Under the pieces are notes generated by a model. The model had not been told where the DNA came from and searched no databases. It was given only the letters and a program-made list of their open reading frames with translations. Positions 41,724-49,134 of a stretch of 64,000 nucleotides of DNA are shown in pieces. Position 1 is the stretch's first letter; each line of letters opens with the position of its first letter. Source of the stretch: CAYYYG01 sp964490875 (lineage in GTDB: Bacteria > Patescibacteriota > Microgenomatia > UBA1406 > GWC2-37-13); assembly GCA_964490875.1 (NCBI GenBank), contig CAZBEF010000001.1:310001-374000 (forward strand). The letters run 5' to 3'. The translations under genes were made by a program, and so were the position numbers.

Positions 41724-42422
41724 TTACTTTGTAGCTACTGCAGAAATTATTACGGGGTAGCGTTCGTCTTTGGAATCAAGCTGTTCTTTTGTAAACTCTT
41801 CGGCGGCCATGCCGACCCAGAAACCTTGCCCTGTCAGAACGTTGCCAAACGCTTCTACTTTTATATTTTCTTTCGGAAAATATTTCTCCAGCAAGTAAGG
41901 GATAGAACGCACCGTGTATCTCCAGAAACTGTGGCCGTTTGTAATGTATGGGCCCATGGCAGAAACAGTCAGTAATAATGTTCCGCCGGGCTTTAACATT
42001 CGGAATAAGTGGCCGACTGCTTTTTCATGTTCAGGAATTAATCCTAAAGTCTGCGTAATAATTAATGTGTCGTATGTATTGTCTGCAATTACATCGGCTT
42101 TTGAAAGATCGGTATAAATATTGGCAAGTTTGTTTGAAGTATCAATGTCTACCACATCACCTTTTGTGACTCGGTTCGCTCCATATCGCTTGATGTATGC
42201 ATCATCATGTACTTCCAGGCATGCTCCATGCACTTTGTCTTTATTGGCCTCCATAAACTGTTCAATGTAGAACCTGTCGATGGGGGTACCGCGATCATAG
42301 CCGAATTTATTACTGATCGGCATAAGCGAGTAGTTTTCTTTTGGATTAATTTTTTTTACCGCTTGTGCGCGGAACTTTCGTATGACCGGTAGAATTGTCA
42401 GATGCACAAACCTGTTTAGCAT
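41724..42422 (-). CDS. class I SAM-dependent methyltransferase
   Basis: The 232-aa protein has a methyltransferase core: 'GACLEVHDDAYIKRYG' (motif I position; unusually ExHDD rather than ExGxG), 'DVVDID' , 'YDTLIITQTLGLIPEHEKAVGHLFRMLKPGGTLLLTV' (motifs IV-VI). The N-terminal 'GYDRGTPIDRFYIEQF' segment is typical of methyltransferases from polysaccharide or surface-glycan gene sets. The target is unknown. It is divergent from the secreted GH99-like protein. Confidence 0.8.
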   Translation of the reverse strand: MLNRFVHLTILPVIRKFRAQAVKKINPKENYSLMPISNKFGYDRGTPIDRFYIEQFMEANKDKVHGACLEVHDDAYIKRYGANRVTKGDVVDIDTSNKLANIYTDLSKADVIADNTYDTLIITQTLGLIPEHEKAVGHLFRMLKPGGTLLLTVSAMGPYITNGHSFWRYTVRSIPYLLEKYFPKENIKVEAFGNVLTGQGFWVGMAAEEFTKEQLDSKDERYPVIISAVATK

Positions 42423-42484
42423 ACGGATATTATATCAATAATCATGGAAAATATAAATCTGACGATCTAAAGTAATATTTTTGG

Positions 42485-42490
42485 TATATT
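42485..42490 (+). promoter_or_regulatory. extended -10 of the secreted GH99-like gene
   Basis: TATATT preceded by TGG ends 6 nt before the ATG at 42497, another leaderless-type arrangement. Confidence 0.45.
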
Positions 42491-42496
42491 CTATGT

Positions 42497-44776
42497 ATGG
42501 GCTTTTTTCAAAAAAAATATTTCAGATATCTTCTATATTTTTCAATAATATTTCTTATTTTTTCAGCAAATCAAAAGCCGGCTCAGGCGCAATCGACATT
42601 TCAACCTTCTGCTCCGTATTACGCGACATTTTTCTACCTATGGTCTCAAAACCCCAACACCGACGGATTGTGGAGTTACTGGAGCGACGGCGGACATACA
42701 CCGCCCGACAACTGGTTCTCGCAGTATCTGCCCGATCCAAAACCCGGCGTATTTGATCCGGCCACCGAACTTTATAGTTCCAGTAACGTCGATATCATCT
42801 ATTGGCAACTTAGAAAACTGGCTGAAGCACGGCAGGAAGTGGCAATTGCTTCATGGTGGGGACAGGGGCATAAGTCGGACAATGCATTCCGCAAAATTAT
42901 TACCGATGTTATGAATCGGGCTGATAATCCTTATCCCAACTTACGGTGGGCTGTTTATTATGAGAAAGAAGGATTCGCCGATGTTCCACTTTCTGAAATC
43001 GTTTCCGATCTTAATTACATCAAAAATAATTATGCCAACCAGCCTGGTTACTTCAAAGTAGGCGGTAAACCTGTCGTTTTTGTCTACAACGCAGCACATA
43101 CAGGATATAGTCCTCTCGGAGATTTAGACCGCTGGAGCCAGGCGCGCGCACAAACAGGATTTTATGTAAATATGAAAGTTGATCCATTAAATGCAGGCGG
43201 AAGTGCATCTGCGGTCGACAGCTGGCACGACTACGCACCGGCAAACAGATCGGGTTCAAAAGGAACATACTATTCATTTATCAGCCCCGGTTTTTGGTTG
43301 AATGGAACTGCCATGCGGCTTGCCCGTGATCCGGCTGCTTTTGAAACTGCTTTAAAAAGTATGGTCGCCTCAAATGCAACATGGAAGCTTACCGAAACAT
43401 GGAATGAATGGGGAGAAGGCTCATCAGTCGAGCCTGCAGTTGAAGTAAACCAAGTTACCAGCGGCAAGGCCACCATAAAATCGGGAGCACTGCCATTTGA
43501 AAATACCTATGTGAATTATTTAGCCGCCAATCTTCCACCGCTTGAACAGGGAACTGGTTCTGGTAATCCAACTCCTACCAAAACTCCGACACCTGGAACT
43601 TCTACGCCAACACCAACTGTAATTGTTCCGACTTCTGGTGCGGATCCTGTTATTGCAGCAGTCGGTGACATTGCTTGCGGCGCCGACAGTACGGGAGCAG
43701 CATGCAAAGAATGGGAAACTTCGGAGCTGGCAAGAAAAATAAATCCGGCAGCTGTGCTTGTATTGGGAGACAATCAATATGAACAAGGGCAATATGCTTA
43801 TTATGCCGGCACCGATCCGTACTGCAACTCAAATCCACCGCGATGTTATAACGCCACATGGGGAAGAATGAAAAGTATTACATATCCTGCCGTGGGAAAT
43901 CATGAATACTTAACTCCAAACGCTCAGGGGCATTTTGACTATTTTAACGGAATCGGCAACCAGACAGGCAGGGCAGGTGATAGATCAAAAGGATATTTCA
44001 GTTTTAATATCGGCACATGGCACCTTATCGCATTAAATACAAACTGCAGTGCAGCAGGCGGCTGCGGGGCAAGCAGTCCGCAAAACGTATGGCTTCAACA
44101 AGAATTAGCAGCCAATAAAAATAAATGTATTATTGCTTATATGCATCATCCCTTGTATTCATCTGGTCATGATGGAAATAATACAACGCTTCTGAATAAC
44201 ATGAGGCCTTTATGGCAGACTTTGTATAACGGTAAAACCGATGTTGTTTTGGTCGGCCACAGCCATCATTACGAACGGTTTGCACCGCAGGATGCAAACA
44301 GCAATAGAGATGATGTAAACGGATTCCGTGAATTTTTAGTCGGAACCGGCGGCCGAAATTTTACCGGCTATTGGACAACTAATTTGGCGAATAGTGAAAT
44401 AAAAAATAATACGACATTTGGAATTTTACAGATGACACTGCGTCAGAATTCATATGACTGGAAGTTTCTGCCGATTCCCGGCCAGACATTTACCGACAGC
44501 GGAACGGGAGTGTGTCATGCGAATGTGATTGTTTCTGCTTCTCCGTCGCCAACCCCTACCACTCCAGCAACTATCACCCCGACAATTTCTCAAACTGTCT
44601 GCTCCCGCAAAGCCGAAGGCGATGCAGACTGCAATGGTTTAATCACTACAGCTGATTTTGAAATGTGGAGGAAGGAAAATTTTAAAGAACTTTCCACAAC
44701 AAACGCAGATTTTAATGGAGATGGAGTTGTAGGTTTGGTAGATTTTGAAATCTGGAGAAGAGGATTTTTTAAATAA
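42497..44776 (+). CDS. secreted GH99-like/metallophosphoesterase/dockerin protein
   Basis: The 759-aa protein has a signal peptide (hydrophobic 10-25, cleavage near QAQA). Residues about 38-345 resemble GH99/GH71-like glycan hydrolases (YYATFFYLW, ASWWGQGH, 'WKLTETWNEWGEGSSVEP'). A Pro/Thr linker leads to a calcineurin-like phosphoesterase with VGDIACG, LGDNQYEQG, GNHEY, MHHPLYSSGHDG and GHSHHYERF, all metal motifs present. After a second linker are two dockerin-like repeats (DADCNGLITTADFEMWR, ADFNGDGVVGLVDFEIWR). It is probably exported and attached through a cohesin-type partner. Confidence 0.88.
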   Translation: MGFFQKKYFRYLLYFSIIFLIFSANQKPAQAQSTFQPSAPYYATFFYLWSQNPNTDGLWSYWSDGGHTPPDNWFSQYLPDPKPGVFDPATELYSSSNVDIIYWQLRKLAEARQEVAIASWWGQGHKSDNAFRKIITDVMNRADNPYPNLRWAVYYEKEGFADVPLSEIVSDLNYIKNNYANQPGYFKVGGKPVVFVYNAAHTGYSPLGDLDRWSQARAQTGFYVNMKVDPLNAGGSASAVDSWHDYAPANRSGSKGTYYSFISPGFWLNGTAMRLARDPAAFETALKSMVASNATWKLTETWNEWGEGSSVEPAVEVNQVTSGKATIKSGALPFENTYVNYLAANLPPLEQGTGSGNPTPTKTPTPGTSTPTPTVIVPTSGADPVIAAVGDIACGADSTGAACKEWETSELARKINPAAVLVLGDNQYEQGQYAYYAGTDPYCNSNPPRCYNATWGRMKSITYPAVGNHEYLTPNAQGHFDYFNGIGNQTGRAGDRSKGYFSFNIGTWHLIALNTNCSAAGGCGASSPQNVWLQQELAANKNKCIIAYMHHPLYSSGHDGNNTTLLNNMRPLWQTLYNGKTDVVLVGHSHHYERFAPQDANSNRDDVNGFREFLVGTGGRNFTGYWTTNLANSEIKNNTTFGILQMTLRQNSYDWKFLPIPGQTFTDSGTGVCHANVIVSASPSPTPTTPATITPTISQTVCSRKAEGDADCNGLITTADFEMWRKENFKELSTTNADFNGDGVVGLVDFEIWRRGFFK

Positions 44777-44785
44777 CATATTAAT

Positions 44786-44947
44786 CTTGCAGGAACCGTC
44801 TTCGTATTTTCCCATCAATGCTCATTTGAGATGTGTTTCTATAGTTGGCAGCCTGAAAAGGTAATGTCTCGTGTTCTTCCTAAGTTGGACTGCAACCTTA
44901 ACGGTCATTGCGCGTTGATGGGAACCCTATACTCAGACACCTGCAAG
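44786..44947. ncRNA. candidate rod-shaped structured RNA (6S-like outline)
   Basis: The gap holds nested inverted repeats: CTTGCAGG/CCTGCAAG (44786-44793 with 44940-44947), a symmetric internal loop of about 15 nt per side, then a 13-bp stem with one G-U (44809-44821 with 44912-44924), and inside it a GTTG-CAG/CTGCAAC stem. A closed rod of about 162 nt with a large symmetric bubble recalls 6S RNA, but I see no sequence match that proves it. The strand is undetermined. Confidence 0.45.
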
Positions 44948-44992
44948 ATTTGATTTCTAATTAAAGATCTAAATCTGTATAATTACTTCGTA

Positions 44993-46210
44993 ATGAATAA
45001 ACGAATCATAATTGTCGGCGGAGGGTTTGGTGGAATAAAAACTGCACTCGAACTTTCAAAAAAAAATATTCCAGAAACTCAGATTACTCTCATCTCAGAT
45101 AAACCCCATTTTGAGTACCATGCGCTTTTATATAGAGTTTTAACTGGCAGATCGCCTCTTGAAGTTTGTATTCCGCTTTTTGAAATATATAAAAACAAAC
45201 CTGTCGATATTGTTCAGGACTTTATCGTTGACGTCGATCCCAAATCTAAAACTATTAAAGGATCTTCGGGCTCAACGTATCATTTCGATATTCTTATCTT
45301 GGCATTAGGAAGCGAGCCTTCGTATTTCAATACTCCGGGCCTTAAGGAAATGTCTTTCTCGATAAACACAATAGAAAGCACCTTAAAGCTGAAACGCCAT
45401 CTTCATGAATTATTTCTACAGTGCGAAGTAGATATGGATATAGATAAAAACTGCAATGCTCATATTGTTATTGTAGGCGGCGGCCCAACCGGTGTTGAGT
45501 CGGCGGGGGAGCTTGCCGTATATGCCCGGGCGCTTGCCAAAAAACATGGTATAGATCAGTCGTATGTAACTATCGACCTTATACAATCAGGTTCACGGCT
45601 GATGCCCGTACTTCCGCCCGAAGCATCAGAGGAAATCCGCAAGCGATTGTATGGTTTGGGCGTAAATATTTTTTTGAATCGACGAGTGATGAAGGAAGAA
45701 CTGGAACAGGTTCATTTAAAGGATATGCAGATGAAAACGAAAACTTTAATTTGGTGCGCTGGGGTTTCGCCGAATAGTTTGTATAAAACTGTTGAGGGAT
45801 TTTCTTTTGATGAAAAAGGACGGGTTATGGTCGATGAACATTTGCAGGCAAAAGGATTTGAAGATGTGTTTATTGTAGGCGACGGTGCTTCTACCAAGTT
45901 TGCGGGAATGGCTCAGACAGCTCTTCAGGACGGTGCGTTTGTCGCAGAAATAATTACTGCGAAACATCAAAATATGCAGATGCCGATTTATCATCCACAA
46001 GCTCCGTCGTATCTTATTCCGGTTGGAGAGAAGTGGGCGGTGGGGGATGTGAATGGAAAGATAACGATTGGTTTTGCCGGCTGGCTTATGCGAAAATGGT
46101 TTGATCTGCGGTTTTTTATGAGTATTCTGCCGTTAGGTAAGGCGCTTCAGGCGTTTCGGAGCGATAGTGTGTTGTGGGAGACATGTCCGATATGTGCAAA
46201 AGTTGAATGA
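44993..46210 (+). CDS. type II NADH dehydrogenase-like FAD oxidoreductase
   Basis: The 405-aa protein has two Rossmann motifs, IIVGGGFGGIKTA (FAD, 5-17) and IVIVGGGPTGVESAGELA (NAD, about 157-174), and the FAD-ribityl block VFIVGDGAS (about 293-301). A C-terminal amphipathic region ('WLMRKWFDLRFFMSILPLGKAL') is where NDH-2 enzymes attach to the membrane. It would oxidise NADH with a quinone or other acceptor. TATAAT (44978-44983) ends 9 nt before the ATG. Confidence 0.88.
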   Translation: MNKRIIIVGGGFGGIKTALELSKKNIPETQITLISDKPHFEYHALLYRVLTGRSPLEVCIPLFEIYKNKPVDIVQDFIVDVDPKSKTIKGSSGSTYHFDILILALGSEPSYFNTPGLKEMSFSINTIESTLKLKRHLHELFLQCEVDMDIDKNCNAHIVIVGGGPTGVESAGELAVYARALAKKHGIDQSYVTIDLIQSGSRLMPVLPPEASEEIRKRLYGLGVNIFLNRRVMKEELEQVHLKDMQMKTKTLIWCAGVSPNSLYKTVEGFSFDEKGRVMVDEHLQAKGFEDVFIVGDGASTKFAGMAQTALQDGAFVAEIITAKHQNMQMPIYHPQAPSYLIPVGEKWAVGDVNGKITIGFAGWLMRKWFDLRFFMSILPLGKALQAFRSDSVLWETCPICAKVE

Positions 46211-46300
46211 CGGCAGGGACTGTCGCTCGATACGAATTTTTTTGATTTTTGCTATTAAACTGTTTCAGTCGCTAGATACCGCATTGCTTATAGTCTAACA

Positions 46301-46381
46301 TGTCATCCTGAGGGAGCAAAGCGACCGAAGGATCCAGCGAAAGCGTTGCACTGGATTCTTCGCTAATCGCTCAGAATGACA
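46301..46381. repeat. REP-like imperfect palindrome overlapping a gene start
   Basis: TGTCATCCTGAG...GGATCCAG and CTGGATTC...CTCAGAATGACA form an imperfect palindrome of about 80 bp, related to 41628-41714. Its last bases AATGACA supply the ATG of the MutY-like gene. The element also occupies the likely promoter region. Confidence 0.7.
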
Positions 46382-47221
46382 AAAATTACAATATCAAATA
46401 TTCAGGTGAAATCTTACGACATAATACAATTTAAACAAACAATCTGGGACTATTATGCAAACCATAAACGGATTCTGCCGTGGCGGAATATTGAAGATCC
46501 CTATAAAGTATTTGTTTCGGAAATCATGCTTCAGCAAACGCAGGTAGCACGAGTTCTTAAGAAGTATCCGGAATTTCTTGAAACTTTTCCCGATTTCTTA
46601 TCATTATCGCAAGCGCCGACATCAAAACTTTTGGCAGTCTGGCAGGGGATGGGGTATAACCGGCGCGCATTGTTTATGAGATCTGCAGCCGAAATTATTG
46701 TCAAAAAATATATAGGCCAGCTTCCCAAAGATCCAGAAGTTCTTGTAACACTTCCCGGAATCGGAAAGGCAACGGCAGGATCGCTCGCCGCTTTCGCGTA
46801 CAATGTTCCTTCAGTTTTCATCGAGACAAATATTCGGCGTGTTTATATTCATTATTTTTTTCAGGATCGCACCGATATTTCAGACAAGGAATTGTATCCA
46901 TTAGTTGAATCTTCTGTCGATCAGCACAATCCCCGCGATTGGTATTATGCGCTTATGGACTATGGTGTAATGCTCGCAAAGGAGTTTGATAATGCAAACA
47001 AAAGAAGTAAACATTATGCGGTTCAATCAAAATTTGAAGGATCGGCGCGGCAAGTCCGCGGGAGAGTCTTGAAAGAGCTTCTTCGTAATCAGTCACTTTC
47101 CGAAAAAGATATCATTACATTTGCGGCACGCGACGCATCTTCTGTCCGTGCAATTCTCAAGCAGCTAACTTCTGAAGGGTTTATTCAGGAAGAAAACGGA
47201 ATGTATAAATTAGCCAAGTGA
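46376..47221 (+). CDS. MutY-like HhH-GPD DNA glycosylase without Fe-S cluster
   Basis: The 281-aa protein has ILPWRNIEDPYKVFVSEIMLQQTQV with the adenine-glycosylase catalytic Glu (E49), helix-hairpin-helix LPGIGKATAG (126-135) and 'VFIETNIRRV', where the usual catalytic Asp is Glu (E150). The C-terminal four-Cys iron-sulfur loop of MutY is absent, as is the NUDIX-like 8-oxoG domain; a winged-helix-like tail (240-281) ends the protein. It probably acts on A:8-oxoG or related mispairs. The ATG lies in a REP repeat; a GTG at 46406 is an alternative start. Confidence 0.8.
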   Translation: MTKITISNIQVKSYDIIQFKQTIWDYYANHKRILPWRNIEDPYKVFVSEIMLQQTQVARVLKKYPEFLETFPDFLSLSQAPTSKLLAVWQGMGYNRRALFMRSAAEIIVKKYIGQLPKDPEVLVTLPGIGKATAGSLAAFAYNVPSVFIETNIRRVYIHYFFQDRTDISDKELYPLVESSVDQHNPRDWYYALMDYGVMLAKEFDNANKRSKHYAVQSKFEGSARQVRGRVLKELLRNQSLSEKDIITFAARDASSVRAILKQLTSEGFIQEENGMYKLAK

Positions 47222-47248
47222 GTATCGGTTATTTTGTATAATATACAA

Positions 47249-47866
47249 ATGGAAGAAAACAAGAAAAAGGTTGTCAAAATAATCAAAAAACTGAAGGAAT
47301 TATTCCCCGAAGCCAAGACTGCACTCAATTATTCCAATAGCTGGGAGCTCTTGGTTGCTGTTATGCTTTCTGCAATGTGCACCGATAAAGCCGTCAATAA
47401 AGTTACCGAAAAACTTTTCAAAAAATATCCAAAGTTTGCCGACTATCTAAAGGCCGATCAGGCAGAGTTTGAAAAAGATATCAGCTCGATTAATTTCTAT
47501 AGAAATAAAGCGAAAAATATTTTGGCAACAGCGCGGCTCATTCAAGAAAAATATAACGGATCAATTCCAAAAACCATGGAAGAAATGCTTACTTTGCCTG
47601 GAGTCGCTCGCAAGACAGCCAATATTGTTCTTCATGGATCGTATGAAATCATTTCCGGAATTCCGGTCGATACCCATGTGCGCCGTCTTTCAAACGTCCT
47701 TGGACTAACAACAAGCCAGGATCCTGTTAAAATAGAACAAGACCTTATGCAGATTGTTCCGAAAGAAGAATGGGCTGATTTTTCGTATCGGTTAATCGAT
47801 TATGGCCGTGCGTATTGTACTGCCCGGGTTCATGACCATTCCAAATGTCCTTTAAGTTCCTTATAA
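47249..47866 (+). CDS. nth: endonuclease III-like DNA glycosylase/AP lyase
   Basis: I use the ATG at 47249 because TATAAT (47237-47242) ends 6 nt upstream; the earlier ATG at 47234 would overlap the promoter. The 205-aa protein has LPGVARKTANIVL with catalytic Lys122 and 'GIPVDTHVRRLSNVLGL' with Asp141, the standard Nth pair. Only two of the four iron-sulfur cysteines could be present (C190, C200) and spacing is wrong, so the cluster is probably lost. It removes oxidised pyrimidines. It follows the MutY-like gene and precedes the MscS gene. Confidence 0.87.
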   Translation: MEENKKKVVKIIKKLKELFPEAKTALNYSNSWELLVAVMLSAMCTDKAVNKVTEKLFKKYPKFADYLKADQAEFEKDISSINFYRNKAKNILATARLIQEKYNGSIPKTMEEMLTLPGVARKTANIVLHGSYEIISGIPVDTHVRRLSNVLGLTTSQDPVKIEQDLMQIVPKEEWADFSYRLIDYGRAYCTARVHDHSKCPLSSL

Positions 47867-47872
47867 CATTCT

Positions 47873-48394
47873 ATGTCAATATTTGCATCACTTTCTGATT
47901 CCTATTTTGGAAACAGTTTATTCGTAACCGGTGTATTGGTTCTCAATCTTGTCGCATCAATTCTTTTAAAGAAGCTCATAGATATTATATTCCGTGGTGT
48001 CAAAAGCCGAAATCTATCATCTCACTTTGTATCAAAGACAAGAACTGTACGCAGTTTATTAAAGAATATTCTCGATAGTGTGTTCCTTATTATTTCGATA
48101 CTTATCATATTGTCTCATTTCGGCGTTGATATTCGTCCGGTTCTTGCCGGAGCAGGAATCGTGGGCCTTGCTATATCATTTGGATCGCAGACACTTATCA
48201 AAGACATTTTATCTGGTATCTTCATCATTGCCGAAGATCAGTTTAATATCGGAGACACTGTCAAAATCGGTGATAACGTAGGTAAGGTTGAGAAGTTTAC
48301 ATTACGAATAACAGTCCTTCGAAATAATGAAAATAATTTAATTTATATTCCCAATTCCCAGATTCTGAGTGTCACGAAGTTTACCCAAAGTTAA
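47873..48394 (+). CDS. short MscS-family mechanosensitive channel
   Basis: The 173-aa protein has TM helices at about 15-35 and 62-82, and the pore helix 'VLAGAGIVGLAISFGSQTLIKDILSGIFIIAEDQFNIGDTVKIG' followed by the beta domain (to about 170). The C-terminal alpha/beta vestibule domain of MscS is missing; family members are usually 270 aa or more. It releases osmolytes on hypo-osmotic shock. The truncated form ends 4 bp into the convergent phosphoesterase gene. Confidence 0.85.
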   Translation: MSIFASLSDSYFGNSLFVTGVLVLNLVASILLKKLIDIIFRGVKSRNLSSHFVSKTRTVRSLLKNILDSVFLIISILIILSHFGVDIRPVLAGAGIVGLAISFGSQTLIKDILSGIFIIAEDQFNIGDTVKIGDNVGKVEKFTLRITVLRNNENNLIYIPNSQILSVTKFTQS

Positions 48395-49071
48395 GAATAC
48401 CACTCTTCATGCGGAGTCATGCGTCCGTCTTCAATCATTAGGTACTGTCCGATTCCCCATTTAACCATTCCCGTATTTATAAAGCGTTCTTTTAAATTAA
48501 ATTCAGCAGCATGAGTATGACCAACAATAAGTATTTCATTTTCTTTCATTTGGGGAAGAAATTTTTTCTTAATATTTCTATTTAATTTTTTTTGCACATA
48601 CTGCAGCGAAGAAATTTTATTCAGCCGTTTAGTTGTTATATACTCAACAACATTTGCTGTATGGAAGACCGGTTTTTTCAAGACAGGCTTCATTATCTTC
48701 GGTATAAATCGTTTTACATGCAACGGTGCGAGTCTATCACCATGTTCAAATATAAGGGTATTGCCATTCAGCTTCATCTCATACCGAGTGGTCTTTATAT
48801 CAGAAAATAAAGTAGTTTCTTCTTCTGTAATTCCTTCATAATCATGATTGCCAGGAATGTACACCGTGTGACGCGCTTTAAGCAATGGAAAGAGATTACT
48901 ATACGGAGAATGTTTGAACTGCTGAAAGTTCATCATGTAACCTTCCCAGAAATCACCATTTATGATAACGTGGTCGGCTTGCTTTATGATATCTTCAAGA
49001 AAGCGATACTTTTTTTCTTCAAAACGCTTACTTACTCCCAAATGAGAGTCAGAGAAAACGAGAGTTTTCAT
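48391..49071 (-). CDS. calcineurin-like metallophosphoesterase (LpxH-like)
   Basis: The 226-aa protein has the full metal-site series: FSDSHLG, NGDFWEGY, PGNHDYEG, FEHGDRLAP and VGHTHAAEF. The GDFW and EHGD blocks are of the UDP-2,3-diacylglucosamine-hydrolase subtype, but CPR bacteria generally lack lipid A, so the substrate is probably different. Minus strand, convergent with mscS by 4 bp. Confidence 0.82.
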   Translation of the reverse strand: MKTLVFSDSHLGVSKRFEEKKYRFLEDIIKQADHVIINGDFWEGYMMNFQQFKHSPYSNLFPLLKARHTVYIPGNHDYEGITEEETTLFSDIKTTRYEMKLNGNTLIFEHGDRLAPLHVKRFIPKIMKPVLKKPVFHTANVVEYITTKRLNKISSLQYVQKKLNRNIKKKFLPQMKENEILIVGHTHAAEFNLKERFINTGMVKWGIGQYLMIEDGRMTPHEEWYS

Positions 49072-49134
49072 ACATCAGTAAGTTAAATCGGTCCGAGCCT
49101 GTTCAACCGGTTTAACCGGTTGCAACTGATTAAA

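Noticed and set aside
48391..49071. LpxH of lipid A synthesis
   Set aside because: Motifs are similar, but no other lipid A genes are seen and CPR bacteria generally lack lipid A; kept as a generic phosphoesterase.
49106..49126. fusA intrinsic terminator
   Set aside because: The AACCGGTT palindrome makes a good hairpin but is not followed by a U-run on the minus strand.
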